From Lachnospiraceae bacterium (GTDB lineage: Bacteria; Bacillota; Clostridia; Lachnospirales; Lachnospiraceae): a stretch of DNA of 26,347 nt. A program made the position numbers and the translations under genes. The stretch is taken from NCBI GenBank assembly GCA_004552595.1, contig SFNX01000041.1, positions 1 to 26,347 on the forward strand, given 5' to 3'. Shown here in pieces: positions 1 to 8,009 of the stretch (position 1 is its first letter; the number at the start of each line of letters is the position of its first letter). The notes under the pieces were generated by a model, which had not been told where the DNA came from, did not search any database, and was given only the letters and a program-made list of their open reading frames with translations.

Positions 1-411
1 GACAAGCATTATGTGTATGAACTTGACGGTCTTGGAAGAAAAATGCCTGTGACGTTTACTGTATTTACGATATCGGCATTTGCCTTAATGGGAGTTCCGG
101 GACTGGCCGGATTTATCAGTAAATGGTATTTATGTCAGGCATCGGTAGAGTCATGTAATGTACTTGCATATGTCGGAATTATGGCACTGCTTATTTCGGC
201 ACTGCTCACTGCTATATATATGCTTACAATTGTTGTAAGAGCGTTCCTTCCTACAGAAGGATTTAACTATGAGACTGTTAGCGGATACAAGGATCCTAAT
301 TTAAAGATGCTTATACCGTTATGCATTTTTACCGTAGTTATAATTGTCTTTGGTGTATATTCAGAACCATTTGTTCAGTTTTTTAATATGGTCGCAAACG
401 GTTTGTTATAG
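1..411 (+). CDS. Proton-conducting antiporter subunit (MrpD/NuoL-like), 3' part
   Basis: This is the C-terminal end of a gene that enters from the left edge. The frame is open from base 1, so the GTG at 13 is not a real start. About 136 residues are visible. They include the family segment GLGRKMPVTFTVFTISAFA and a conserved lysine in the next helix (GLAGFISKWYL), which in complex I NuoL/M/N and Mrp antiporter subunits belongs to the proton path. Two further hydrophobic helices follow, near residues 55-80 and 102-122, and the protein ends on the membrane. It would be part of an inner-membrane complex that couples cation or proton transport to a redox or antiport reaction. The next gene, 11 bases downstream, encodes a related subunit, so they form one operon. 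Whether the complex is of Mrp, hydrogenase or complex I type cannot be decided from this fragment. Confidence 0.85.
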   Translation, partial: DKHYVYELDGLGRKMPVTFTVFTISAFALMGVPGLAGFISKWYLCQASVESCNVLAYVGIMALLISALLTAIYMLTIVVRAFLPTEGFNYETVSGYKDPNLKMLIPLCIFTVVIIVFGVYSEPFVQFFNMVANGLL

Positions 412-422
412 AGGTTTAAATT

Positions 423-2388
423 ATGTTTAGTGTTCCGGCTGTATGCGGAATGGGGTTAAATTTCACACTTGATGGATTCAGAATTGTCTATTGCCTTATT
501 GCCGCTTTCATGTGGTCAATGACAGGTATTTTTTCCGTTGAATATTTTTCTCATTATAAAAATAAAGCGAGATATCACATTTTTTCGGTTATTACGTTTA
601 TTGCAACCGAAGGAGTGTTTCTTTCGGCTGACTTTTTCACACTGTTTGTATTTTTTGAAATAATGTCATTAGCTTCTTATACATGGGTTGCATATGATGA
701 AAAGAAGACATCGTTAAGAGCTGCAGACACATATATGGCTATAGCTGTACTTGGCGGTCTTGTAATGCTTATGGGACTTTTCCTTATGTATTCGGTTACC
801 GGAACACTTGTGTTTGACGAGCTTGAATACGCCTTTCATAATACGGTTATTTCATCAGGTACTGATATTAACAGAATAAAAATGTGGGCGGCAGGGCTTT
901 GCATGCTATTCGGATTTTTTGCAAAAGCAGGAGCTTTTCCTTTGCATATACCGGCATCTGCGCTTCTTTCAGGAATTCTTACGAAAGCAGGAGTGTTCGG
1001 AGTACTTATTCTTTCGTGCAGAGTATTCCTGAATACCGAAATATGGGGAGAGATTATTCTGATTATTGGCGTTATTACAATGCTCCATGGTGCAATACTT
1101 GCACTGTGTTCAGTAGATTTAAAGAGAACACTTGCTTGTTCGTCTGTATCACAAATTGGATTTATCCTTGTAGGAATAGGAATGTCGGTATTGCTGATTG
1201 ACGAAAACGCAATGGCAATACGCGGCGCATCATTCACTTATTAAGCTTTGCCTGTTCATGGCAGCAGGTGTAGTGTTTATGAATGTGCATAAGCTTAACT
1301 TAAATGATATAAGAGGATTCGGAAGAAAGAAGCCTCTTCTCACATACATTTTCCTTATGGGAGCGCTTGGAATAGGTGGAATGCCTTTCTTTAACGGATA
1401 TATTTCAAAGACACTTATTCATGAATCAATAGTGGAATACATTGAGCTAATTCATGAATCCAAAGTTGTTTCTATGTTAAGTGCTCATGCAATGAAGTCT
1501 ATTGAATGGATATTCTTAATAAGCGGCGGACTGACGGTTGCATATATGCTTAAGCTTTTCATATGTATTTTCGTTGAGAAAAACGAAGACGATAATGTTC
1601 AGGCTTCATTTGATTCATTAAGGGGAAAATACATGTCGGTTCCTTCTGCTATTGCGCTGACATTATCCGCAACAGTGCTTCCTGTACTTGGTGTAATGCC
1701 GGGAATGACACTTGCTAAGATGTGTGAAATGTCAAAGGATTTCCTTCATTCGCCTAATATGCATGCAATAAAATGGTTTGCGTTTAATAATCTAAAGGGC
1801 GCATTAATATCAATTGTAATCGGTGTTATTGTGTATTTAGTCATTGTTCGTATGTTTCTTATGTCAAGAACTGCCGTTACGGAATACGGCATTGCAAATA
1901 TTGAAGATGTACTTTCAGGCAAGCAGAAATCAGATGCGAATAAGCTTAAATACAAGGCTTACATTTACAGATGGAATAAGTTTATGGACATAGAAGATTA
2001 CATATACAGACCGGTCATAATGAAATTCCTGCCGTTTGTATTTGGCGTAATCTGCCGATTCCTTGATAGCATTGTCGACTTTATCGTTGTACTTTTACGT
2101 AAAACGATATACAAGGATTCAAAGCTTCCTGAAGAGCTTGAAGAAGGTAACGTATTGACACATATTATCGGAAGCATACTTAATAAGATTCAGGATATAA
2201 GAAATATTATTGTAAGCAGAAAGAAGGGTATGAGTCCAAGCTTTGAAGACTATGAGCATAAGAGCGTAATGGTTTATGAGAAAATAGACGAAAGCATTAA
2301 AATTATTACAAGAAGTATGTCTTTCGGACTTATTATTTTCTGTATCGGACTTCTTCTTACAGTAGCTTATATCCTTATTGCAAGATGA
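423..2388 (+). pseudogene. Second proton-conducting antiporter subunit, split by a frameshift near 1230
   Basis: Two overlapping frames encode one protein of the NuoL/NuoN/MrpD superfamily. The first (423-1244) has a GAGG ribosome site at about 413 and many helices. It includes the charged helix FFEIMSLASYTWVAYDEK and the segment LACSSVSQIGFILVGIG, then stops shortly after AIRGA. The second (open from 1198) has no plausible own start and resumes exactly at the family continuation, HHSLIKLCLFMAAGVVF, followed by FGRKKPLLTYIFLMGALGIGG and the conserved helix lysine in NGYISK. Between the halves about six residues of the usual G-A-x-L-H-x-x-N-H-S-L stretch are missing. The frame change fits a net deletion of about 17 bases at 1224-1233, where CAT is repeated. 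A C-terminal extension of about 200 residues ends in a last helix at about 2320-2385. The full length would be about 655 residues. It may be a real null mutation or an assembly error. Confidence 0.8.
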
Positions 2389-2391
2389 ATA

Positions 2392-2400
2392 TGATATAAT
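2392..2400 (+). promoter_or_regulatory. Extended -10 promoter ahead of the glycan operon
   Basis: TGATATAAT is a perfect extended -10 element that begins four bases after the stop codon of the antiporter gene. The -35 region is weak (TCCTTA at 2372-2377 with a 17-bp spacer), which is usual for extended -10 promoters. Transcription would start near 2407, so the ribosome site would lie almost at the 5' end of the message. The same nonamer occurs before hpf, at 24776. Confidence 0.5.
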
Positions 2401-2408
2401 ACTGATTG

Positions 2409-2449
2409 GTGAAAGGTAAGCCGCTTATTGCGGCTTAGTGTGTTTTATG
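2409..2449 (+). promoter_or_regulatory. Leader with a hairpin between the Shine-Dalgarno sequence and the start codon
   Basis: GTGAAAGG at 2409-2416 is the only ribosome site before the glycosyltransferase at 2447. It lies 30 bases from the ATG, which is too far for normal initiation. Between them is a perfect 8-bp inverted repeat, TAAGCCGC (2417-2424) and GCGGCTTA (2430-2437), with a TTATT loop. If it folds, the remaining spacing from GAAAGG to ATG is 9 bases (2438-2446), which is normal. The hairpin is followed by GTGTGTTTTA, a poor T-run, so a terminator or attenuator reading is possible but weaker. Confidence 0.5.
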
Positions 2450-3286
2450 GCAGATTTAACTGTAATTACATTAACATACAATGAAGAAGTTAATTTAGCA
2501 GACTGTTTAATGTCGGTTAAGGACATTGCGAAGAGAATTGTAGTCTGTGACAGCTTTAGCATAGATAAAACAGTAGATATTGCAAAAGAGTTTAATGCCG
2601 ATATTCTGACACATGAGTTTTACAACTATGCAAGTCAGTACATTTATGCTGAAGAAACTGCGAATATTGACACTAAGTGGGTACTTAGGCTTGATGCTGA
2701 TGAGCGACTTACTAAGGAAGCAAGAGAAGAAATCGTTAGAATTATCAATGAGAACGAAGATACCGATGTGAGTGCGGTTGATGTATATTATAAGGTCAGC
2801 TTTCTTGGAAGAGAACTTAAGCATTATCCTTTCCATAAGGTGATTTTATATAAATACGGTAAAGCGCATCTTGAAAACAGAAATATGGATGAGCATATTA
2901 CTGTTTCTGAAGGAAAGTGCATCGTTCTTAAAAATAAACTGATCCACAACGACTATAAAGGGTTGAGTGCATGGGTTGATAAGCATAACAAATATTCAAG
3001 CCGAGAGGTTTTAGATCTTCTTGGTGAGAATGAGGAGGAAGTCGATTTATCAAGTTTAAGCTTTGCAACCAGGGTGAAAAGATTCGTTAAATTCAAAATT
3101 TATTATAAGCTTCCTATGGGAATAAGATCATATTTCTACTATCTGTTCAGACTTTTCATTAAAGGCGGAATACTTGACGGAAAGGAAGGCAGAATCTTTG
3201 CTTTTCTTCAGGCATACTGGTACAGATATCTGGTTGATGCCAAAATGTATGAGCATCAGATAAACGAAAGAGATAATAAAAAGTAA
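2447..3286 (+). CDS. Family 2 glycosyltransferase (WaaE/KdtX-like)
   Basis: This is a 279-residue GT-A fold glycosyltransferase, probably soluble or peripheral on the inner face of the membrane. The N-terminus has the nucleotide-binding strand of GT2 enzymes (LTVITLTYNEEVNL), then VCDSFSIDKTVDIA, and a metal-binding DxD-type motif LDADERL near residue 82. This pattern is typical of the WaaE/KdtX group, which adds sugars to core or wall glycans. I place the start at ATG 2447. The GTG at 2438 is in frame but touches the leader hairpin and adds residues outside the domain. This is the first gene of the glycan operon and is followed after 5 bases by another glycosyltransferase. Donor and acceptor cannot be told from the sequence. 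Confidence 0.85.
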   Translation: MADLTVITLTYNEEVNLADCLMSVKDIAKRIVVCDSFSIDKTVDIAKEFNADILTHEFYNYASQYIYAEETANIDTKWVLRLDADERLTKEAREEIVRIINENEDTDVSAVDVYYKVSFLGRELKHYPFHKVILYKYGKAHLENRNMDEHITVSEGKCIVLKNKLIHNDYKGLSAWVDKHNKYSSREVLDLLGENEEEVDLSSLSFATRVKRFVKFKIYYKLPMGIRSYFYYLFRLFIKGGILDGKEGRIFAFLQAYWYRYLVDAKMYEHQINERDNKK

Positions 3287-3291
3287 ATTAC

Positions 3292-4428
3292 ATGAAAAAA
3301 ATATTAATTATTACCGGCAGGTATCTTCCCGGCTATAAAGACGGGGGACCTGTCAGGACAATTAAAAATCTAACAGATCTTTTGGGTGATGATTACCACT
3401 TCACAGTAATGTGTTCCGACAGAGATCACGGTGATATTAAGCCTTATGAAAATATTAATGAAGGCCTGAATCGTGTCGGAAAAGCAGATGTTATATATGT
3501 TCCCAACTCTAAATTTTCTTTTTCTTTAATCAAAAGTGAAGCAGATAAAAACGACTTAATATATGTATGCGGACCGTACAACAGCTATGCAATAAAAGCA
3601 TTGCTTCTTAACAGATTATCACTAATAAAATGTCCTTTTGTCCTTGCCCCTATGGGTTCATTTTCAAAGGGCGCGCTTAATATTAAAAGCACGAAGAAAC
3701 GAGTCTTCTTCACAATAGTAAAACTTCTTAATCTATTTAAAAATGTCAGCTTTTCAGTTACAAGCAGCATTGAAGAACAAGAACTTTCAAATGCACTCAA
3801 ATTGAATAACAGATGCTTTATTGCAAGAGATCCCGAGCGTACAATTGATGAGAGTATCTCACATAATGAATTCAAGAAAAATGAAAAACTGAATGTAGTT
3901 TTTCTATCAAGAATAAGCGAAAAGAAAAATCTTATCGGAGCAATTGATATATTATCAAATGTAAAGGGCAATATTGATTTTAAAGTATATGGCAATATCG
4001 AAGACAAGGATTATTATGATAAGTGTATAAAGAAACTGTCAATACTTCCTGCAAATGTCTCATTTGAATATATGGGTACTGCGAATTCGGAAGATGTTCC
4101 AAAGATTTTATCAGAGTATGATGTCTTTTTATTCCCTACACATGGTGAGAATTTTGGTCACGTAATAAGTGAGGCACTTTTAGCAGGAACAATTCCCGTA
4201 ATATCAGATACAACACCATGGCTTAATCTTGATAAAGAAAATGCAGGCTTTGTAATAAACTCAGGCGATACCGCTTCTTTTGCAAAAACAATAGATAAGC
4301 TTTATCAAATGAGCAGGGAAGAACTTCTTTCCATTTCAAATAATGCAAGAGAATATTACAAAAAAAATTATGTAGAAAGTGTAAGCAATAACGGATACAG
4401 GGCAATGTATGAAGAACTTTTACGATAG
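3292..4428 (+). CDS. Family 4 glycosyltransferase
   Basis: This 378-residue protein has the two Rossmann domains of GT-B enzymes. The N-terminal domain opens with KKILIITGRYLPGYKDGGPV, where the glycine-rich turn meets the acceptor. The C-terminal domain starts near residue 200 (LNVVFLSRISEKKNLIGAID) and contains the GT4 E-x7-E signature in ENFGHVISE (about residue 285), preceded by DVFLFPTHG and followed by GTIPVISDTTPW, which bind the sugar nucleotide. It would transfer one sugar, with retention of anomeric configuration, to the growing lipid-linked repeat unit. No good ribosome site is visible before ATG 3292. The gene follows its neighbour after 5 bases and is probably translationally coupled. 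Its 3' end overlaps the next gene by 20 bases. Confidence 0.88.
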   Translation: MKKILIITGRYLPGYKDGGPVRTIKNLTDLLGDDYHFTVMCSDRDHGDIKPYENINEGLNRVGKADVIYVPNSKFSFSLIKSEADKNDLIYVCGPYNSYAIKALLLNRLSLIKCPFVLAPMGSFSKGALNIKSTKKRVFFTIVKLLNLFKNVSFSVTSSIEEQELSNALKLNNRCFIARDPERTIDESISHNEFKKNEKLNVVFLSRISEKKNLIGAIDILSNVKGNIDFKVYGNIEDKDYYDKCIKKLSILPANVSFEYMGTANSEDVPKILSEYDVFLFPTHGENFGHVISEALLAGTIPVISDTTPWLNLDKENAGFVINSGDTASFAKTIDKLYQMSREELLSISNNAREYYKKNYVESVSNNGYRAMYEELLR

Positions 4429-5056
4429 GATTATTAAAAGAATTATTGATTTTGTTTTGTCACTTGCAGGAATAATTGTACTTATTCCGGTATGGATTAT
4501 TCTTGCTGTTGCAATTAAGATTGATGATCCGGGGCCTGTTTTATTTAAGCAGAAAAGAATTGCAAGAGATAATAAGGACGGAACGGTTAAGTATTTTTAC
4601 ATACTTAAATACCGTTCGATGAAGACGTCTACACCTAAGGACATGCCGACGCATCTTCTTAAAAATCCTGAGCAGTATATTACAAGAGTAGGCGGATTTT
4701 TAAGAAAGACAAGTCTTGATGAACTGCCACAGATATTTAACATTTTTTTAGGTCAGATGGCAATTATCGGGCCGCGTCCGGCACTTTACAATCAGACTGA
4801 CTTATATGAAGAGCGTGCAAAGTACGGGGCTAATAAAGTAAGACCCGGGCTTACAGGATGGGCTCAGATTAACGGAAGAGACGAACTCTTAATTGAAGAT
4901 AAGGCAAGACTTGATGGCGAGTATGTGAGCAGAATGTCACTGTTAATGGATCTTAAATGTTTTTTCGGAACATTTTTATCTGTATTAAGACAGGATGGCG
5001 TCGTAGAAGGCGGAACGGGAAGCATTAATAATGATGATGCAAATAATGAGCAGTAG
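4409..5056 (+). CDS. PglC-like initiating sugar-phosphate transferase
   Basis: This enzyme transfers a sugar-1-phosphate from a UDP-sugar to undecaprenyl phosphate, the first membrane step of repeat-unit assembly. At 215 residues it is the short, monotopic form (bacterial sugar transferase family). It has one N-terminal hydrophobic re-entrant segment (about residues 10-32), then VLFKQKRIARDN, ILKYRSMKT, the catalytic Asp-Glu pair in TSLDELPQ (D104, E105), IIGPRPAL and PGLTGWAQINGRDEL. The C-terminus is rich in Asn and Asp. It is the only initiating transferase in the window, so it likely starts the glycan made here. The start overlaps the preceding gene by 20 bases. The PglF-type dehydratase at 8010 and the SDR just downstream suggest that its substrate is a 6-deoxy-HexNAc, but that is inference. 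Confidence 0.9.
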   Translation: MKNFYDRIIKRIIDFVLSLAGIIVLIPVWIILAVAIKIDDPGPVLFKQKRIARDNKDGTVKYFYILKYRSMKTSTPKDMPTHLLKNPEQYITRVGGFLRKTSLDELPQIFNIFLGQMAIIGPRPALYNQTDLYEERAKYGANKVRPGLTGWAQINGRDELLIEDKARLDGEYVSRMSLLMDLKCFFGTFLSVLRQDGVVEGGTGSINNDDANNEQ

Positions 5057-5082
5057 ACAAATTTAATAGTTCGGAGATTACT

Positions 5083-6009
5083 ATGAAACGAGTATTAATA
5101 ACAGGAATTTCAGGAAAGAATGGAAGATATCTTCTTGAAGAAATGAGTAAAAACCGGGAAAGAGACGGCCTTGATAATATACATTTCAAGGTCCTTTTAC
5201 GTGAAAGCTCCGACACTTCATTTCTTGATGAATGTCCTCTTGATATTGAAAGGTATTACGGTTCAATTGATACAAAGGAAGATGCACTTAAGTTTGTGGA
5301 TGGTGAATATGACACACTTCTTCATATTGCAGGAATTCAAAGGTCTGTTCAGATAGTATCAGCCGCAATAGAAAAGGGTGTTAAGAGATTTATTCTTGTT
5401 CATACAACGGGAATTTACTCAAAGTATAAAGAGGCGGGAGAAGGCTACAGACAGATTGATGCTAAGGTTAAAGAAATCTGTGAGGAGGCAAAAGCAACGC
5501 TTACAATTCTTCGACCGACAATGATTTACGGCTCGCTTAATGACGCAAATATAAGCGTTTTCATAAAAATGGTTGATAAGCTTAGACTTTTTCCGGTAAT
5601 AAACGGTGCAAAATATGAGCTTCAGCCGGTGTGGTGTAAAGACCTTGGAAAAGCTTTTTATGATGTATTAATGAATCCTGAGATTACAGATTCAAAGGAA
5701 TATGATTTATCAGGTGGAAAGCCGATTTTACTGATTGATATTTTTAAGGAAATCGGAAATCAGCTTGGGGTTAAGAATACATTTATTTCGGTTCCGTCAA
5801 GTATTGCATATTTGGGGGCATGGATAGTGTATATTCTTACTTTTAAGAAAAAGGATTATAGGGAAAAGGTTCAAAGAATGGTGGAACCAAGAGCTTACTC
5901 GTATGAAAAGGCAGCAAATGATTTTAATTATTCGCCTCATGAATTTAAAGATGGCGTTAAAGAAGAAATCATTATGTATAAGCAGTTAAAAGAAACCAAA
6001 AATAAGTAA
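5083..6009 (+). CDS. Atypical SDR NAD(P)-dependent sugar epimerase/reductase
   Basis: This 308-residue Rossmann-fold protein has an N-terminal nucleotide-binding motif in a variant form, LITGISGKNGRYL. The active-site region reads HTTGIYSKYKEAGEG, where Tyr and Lys are four apart, then RPTMIYGS. The C-terminal part has a hydrophobic patch (VPSSIAYLGAWIVYILTF, about residues 228-246), suggesting contact with the membrane. It lies 26 bases after the initiating transferase and has a GGAG ribosome site. The pairing suggests that it modifies the sugar used by the transferase, either as UDP-sugar or after transfer to the lipid. In Rhizobium the WreQ reductase acts on a lipid-linked 4-keto sugar made by a PglF-type enzyme and a PglC-type transferase. 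The same logic could apply here, but substrate and reaction are not shown by the sequence. Confidence 0.75.
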   Translation: MKRVLITGISGKNGRYLLEEMSKNRERDGLDNIHFKVLLRESSDTSFLDECPLDIERYYGSIDTKEDALKFVDGEYDTLLHIAGIQRSVQIVSAAIEKGVKRFILVHTTGIYSKYKEAGEGYRQIDAKVKEICEEAKATLTILRPTMIYGSLNDANISVFIKMVDKLRLFPVINGAKYELQPVWCKDLGKAFYDVLMNPEITDSKEYDLSGGKPILLIDIFKEIGNQLGVKNTFISVPSSIAYLGAWIVYILTFKKKDYREKVQRMVEPRAYSYEKAANDFNYSPHEFKDGVKEEIIMYKQLKETKNK

Positions 6010-6026
6010 TTGATAAGTCTAAAGTT

Positions 6027-7238
6027 ATGAAAATATTAGTAGTATGTCAGTATTATTATCCGGAATCATTTAAGGTTACTGATGTCTGTGAGGCTTTGGT
6101 CAAAAACGGACATAATGTAACTGTTCTGACAGGACTTCCGAATTATCCTACAGGAATAGTGCCTGATGAATATAAGGGTAATAAGAAAAGAGATGAAATA
6201 ATAAATGGAGTGCATGTAATAAGGTGCTACGAAAGAGGCAGAAAAAAAGGTGCTATAAACCTTGCAATTAATTATGCAAGCTTCTACTTTTTTGCCATGA
6301 GACTTATTAAAAAGATGGATAAGGATTTTGATATAGTTTTTTCTTATCAGCTTTCTCCTGTTTTCATGGCTCTACCTGCAAGATGGTATAAGAGAAAAAG
6401 ACATGTACCGATGTTTTTATATTGTTCTGATTTATGGCCTGAATCGCTTAAGGTATATGTTAAGGGTGAATCGAATCCTATATTCAAATGGGTTAAGAGC
6501 GTGAGCAGAAAAGTTTATCAGTCTGCCGATAGAATTGCAACCCAGTCAGACATATTTGTTGACTATTTAAAAGATGTTCATGGAATTGATGAAAAGAAGC
6601 TTTCGCATATTCCTAATTTTGCGGATGAAGAATATCTTTCAATGGATTTTACACCGGATGATAACACAGTAGACATTGTATTTATGGGAAATGTCGGAGT
6701 GGCGCAAAACCTTGAGGACGTGGTAAGGAGCTTTAAATCAGCCATCGAACAAATTGGTGATAAGAATTTAATTAAGCTCCATATTGTCGGTGGCGGAGTG
6801 CGGCTTGATGACATTAAAAAGCTTGTAAAAGAGCTTGGAATAGAAGACAGTGTTAAATTTTACGGACAAAGACCACAGGAGGAAATGCCTGATTTTTATA
6901 AAATTGCCGATGCGTGTATTGTTTCGTTAAAAGCCGATAATATGATAGGTCTTACATTTCCTGCAAAGGTTCAGGGATATATGGCGGCCAAAAAACCTGT
7001 TCTTGGAATGATAGACGGTTCATGCAAGAAAGTAATAAACGAGGCTTCATGCGGAATATGTGTCAGCGCCGGAGATATTAAAGGATTTTCTGATGCTATT
7101 GTTAAGTTCAGTATGGAAAAAGACAAATGGGCAGAGTATGGAATTAACTCAAAAAACTACTTCCTGAAACATTTCAGGAAAGACATTCATGTTAAGGCCA
7201 TTGAAGAAGAACTTAAAAGGTGTATTAAAGATGTTTGA
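6027..7238 (+). CDS. WbuB-like family 4 glycosyltransferase
   Basis: This 403-residue GT-B enzyme closely follows the pattern of WbuB, the transferase of N-acetyl-L-fucosamine in some enterobacterial O-antigens. The visible landmarks are ILVVCQYYYPESFKVTDVCE at the N-terminus, GLPNYPTG, an internal YCSDLWPESLK, RIATQSDIF, IPNFADEEYL, and near residue 300 the segment LTFPAKVQGYMAAKKPVLG. In that segment a glutamine stands where many GT4 enzymes have the second glutamate of E-x7-E. Genes for UDP-L-FucNAc synthesis lie in the same locus (9900-13149), which supports L-FucNAc or a related sugar as donor. That is context, not proof. No strong ribosome site is seen before ATG 6027. The 3' end overlaps the HAD gene by 8 bases. 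Confidence 0.85.
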   Translation: MKILVVCQYYYPESFKVTDVCEALVKNGHNVTVLTGLPNYPTGIVPDEYKGNKKRDEIINGVHVIRCYERGRKKGAINLAINYASFYFFAMRLIKKMDKDFDIVFSYQLSPVFMALPARWYKRKRHVPMFLYCSDLWPESLKVYVKGESNPIFKWVKSVSRKVYQSADRIATQSDIFVDYLKDVHGIDEKKLSHIPNFADEEYLSMDFTPDDNTVDIVFMGNVGVAQNLEDVVRSFKSAIEQIGDKNLIKLHIVGGGVRLDDIKKLVKELGIEDSVKFYGQRPQEEMPDFYKIADACIVSLKADNMIGLTFPAKVQGYMAAKKPVLGMIDGSCKKVINEASCGICVSAGDIKGFSDAIVKFSMEKDKWAEYGINSKNYFLKHFRKDIHVKAIEEELKRCIKDV

Positions 7239-7923
7239 AAAAATATTGTTTGATCTTGACGGAACATTAACTGATCCGAAAACAGGTATTACAAAATGTG
7301 TTCAGTATGCGCTAAATCATTTCGGAATAGAAGAAGAAGCGGACAATTTGACTAAGTTTATCGGACCGCCTTTAATTGACAGCTTCATGGAGTTTTACGG
7401 ATTCAGCTTAGATAAGGCAAGGCAGGCAACAGCTAAATACAGAGAGCGTTTTGCACCGATAGGTAAATTTGAAAATGAGGTTTATGAAGGAATCCCTGAA
7501 ATGTTAAAGGAATTAAAGGAAAAAGGCGTCGTTTTGGCTATTGCATCAAGTAAGCCTGAACCTTTTGTAAATGATATCCTTATACATTTTGGCTTAAGTG
7601 ACTACTTTGACGTAGTTGTAGGAAGCCTTATGAATGAAACGCGTACTAAAAAGGAAGAGGTCATTGAAGAGGCATTAAAAAGGCTTGATATTTCATATGA
7701 AGGAAGCTTGAACGCTGAAAAGGGAATCACCTTGAATGTTCCTAAAGAAAGTGTAGCGATGGTAGGAGACAGAAAATTTGATGTTGCTTCTGCAAGGGAT
7801 ATGGGTATTACTGCTGTAGGTGTAGCATACGGCTATGCAGAAAAAGGAGAACTTGAAGCCGAAAACCCTGATTTTATCGCAAAAACAGTCGCTGAATTAA
7901 AGGAATATCTTTTGAATCCCTGA
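7231..7923 (+). CDS. HAD-family phosphatase (Gph/5'-nucleotidase type)
   Basis: This is a 230-residue haloacid dehalogenase-like hydrolase, cytosolic. Motif I is FDLDGTLTD, with the nucleophile Asp8 and the acid/base Asp10. The helical cap follows (about residues 15-85). Motif II lies in AIASSKPEPF, and motif III is VGDRKFD with Asp180 and Asp184 binding magnesium. The length and the GPPLIDSF segment are typical of the phosphoglycolate phosphatase or 5'-nucleotidase subgroup. I choose ATG 7231 because the domain begins there. An upstream in-frame start at 7189 would add 14 residues inside the previous gene. It overlaps the WbuB-like gene by 8 bases, so it is co-translated with the glycan genes, but a link to glycan synthesis is not evident. 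Confidence 0.85.
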   Translation: MFEKILFDLDGTLTDPKTGITKCVQYALNHFGIEEEADNLTKFIGPPLIDSFMEFYGFSLDKARQATAKYRERFAPIGKFENEVYEGIPEMLKELKEKGVVLAIASSKPEPFVNDILIHFGLSDYFDVVVGSLMNETRTKKEEVIEEALKRLDISYEGSLNAEKGITLNVPKESVAMVGDRKFDVASARDMGITAVGVAYGYAEKGELEAENPDFIAKTVAELKEYLLNP

Positions 7924-7946
7924 TATTTGTGAACTGCTGTAATAAG

Positions 7947-7975
7947 TAGAAAAAATGTAAGAAATATGCTATAAT
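7947..7975 (+). promoter_or_regulatory. Extended -10 promoter before the dehydratase gene
   Basis: In the 86-base gap after the HAD gene, TGCTATAAT (7967-7975) is a perfect extended -10. TAGAAA at 7947-7952 matches the -35 consensus at four of six positions with a 17-bp spacer. Transcription would start near 7982. It probably gives the second half of the glycan locus its own promoter. I see no intrinsic terminator in the gap, so read-through from upstream is likely too. Confidence 0.6.
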
Positions 7976-8009
7976 TCTATGAACTGTGTTTTTAGGAGCA
8001 TTATAGCGG

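Noticed and set aside
1198..1244. Separate gene starting at the TTG at 1198
   Set aside because: Its first 10 residues are out-of-frame sequence of the preceding antiporter gene, there is no ribosome site, and the family sequence resumes in mid-domain. It is the second half of one broken gene.
2438..2446. GTG 2438 as start of the first glycosyltransferase
   Set aside because: It is in frame but begins right at the base of the hairpin, and the added residues lie outside the domain. ATG 2447 gives good spacing if the stem folds.
2417..2446. Hairpin at 2417-2437 as an intrinsic terminator of the antiporter operon
   Set aside because: The following tract is GTGTGTTTTA, a poor T-run, and the hairpin lies downstream of a promoter and between the ribosome site and the start codon. 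An attenuator role is not excluded.
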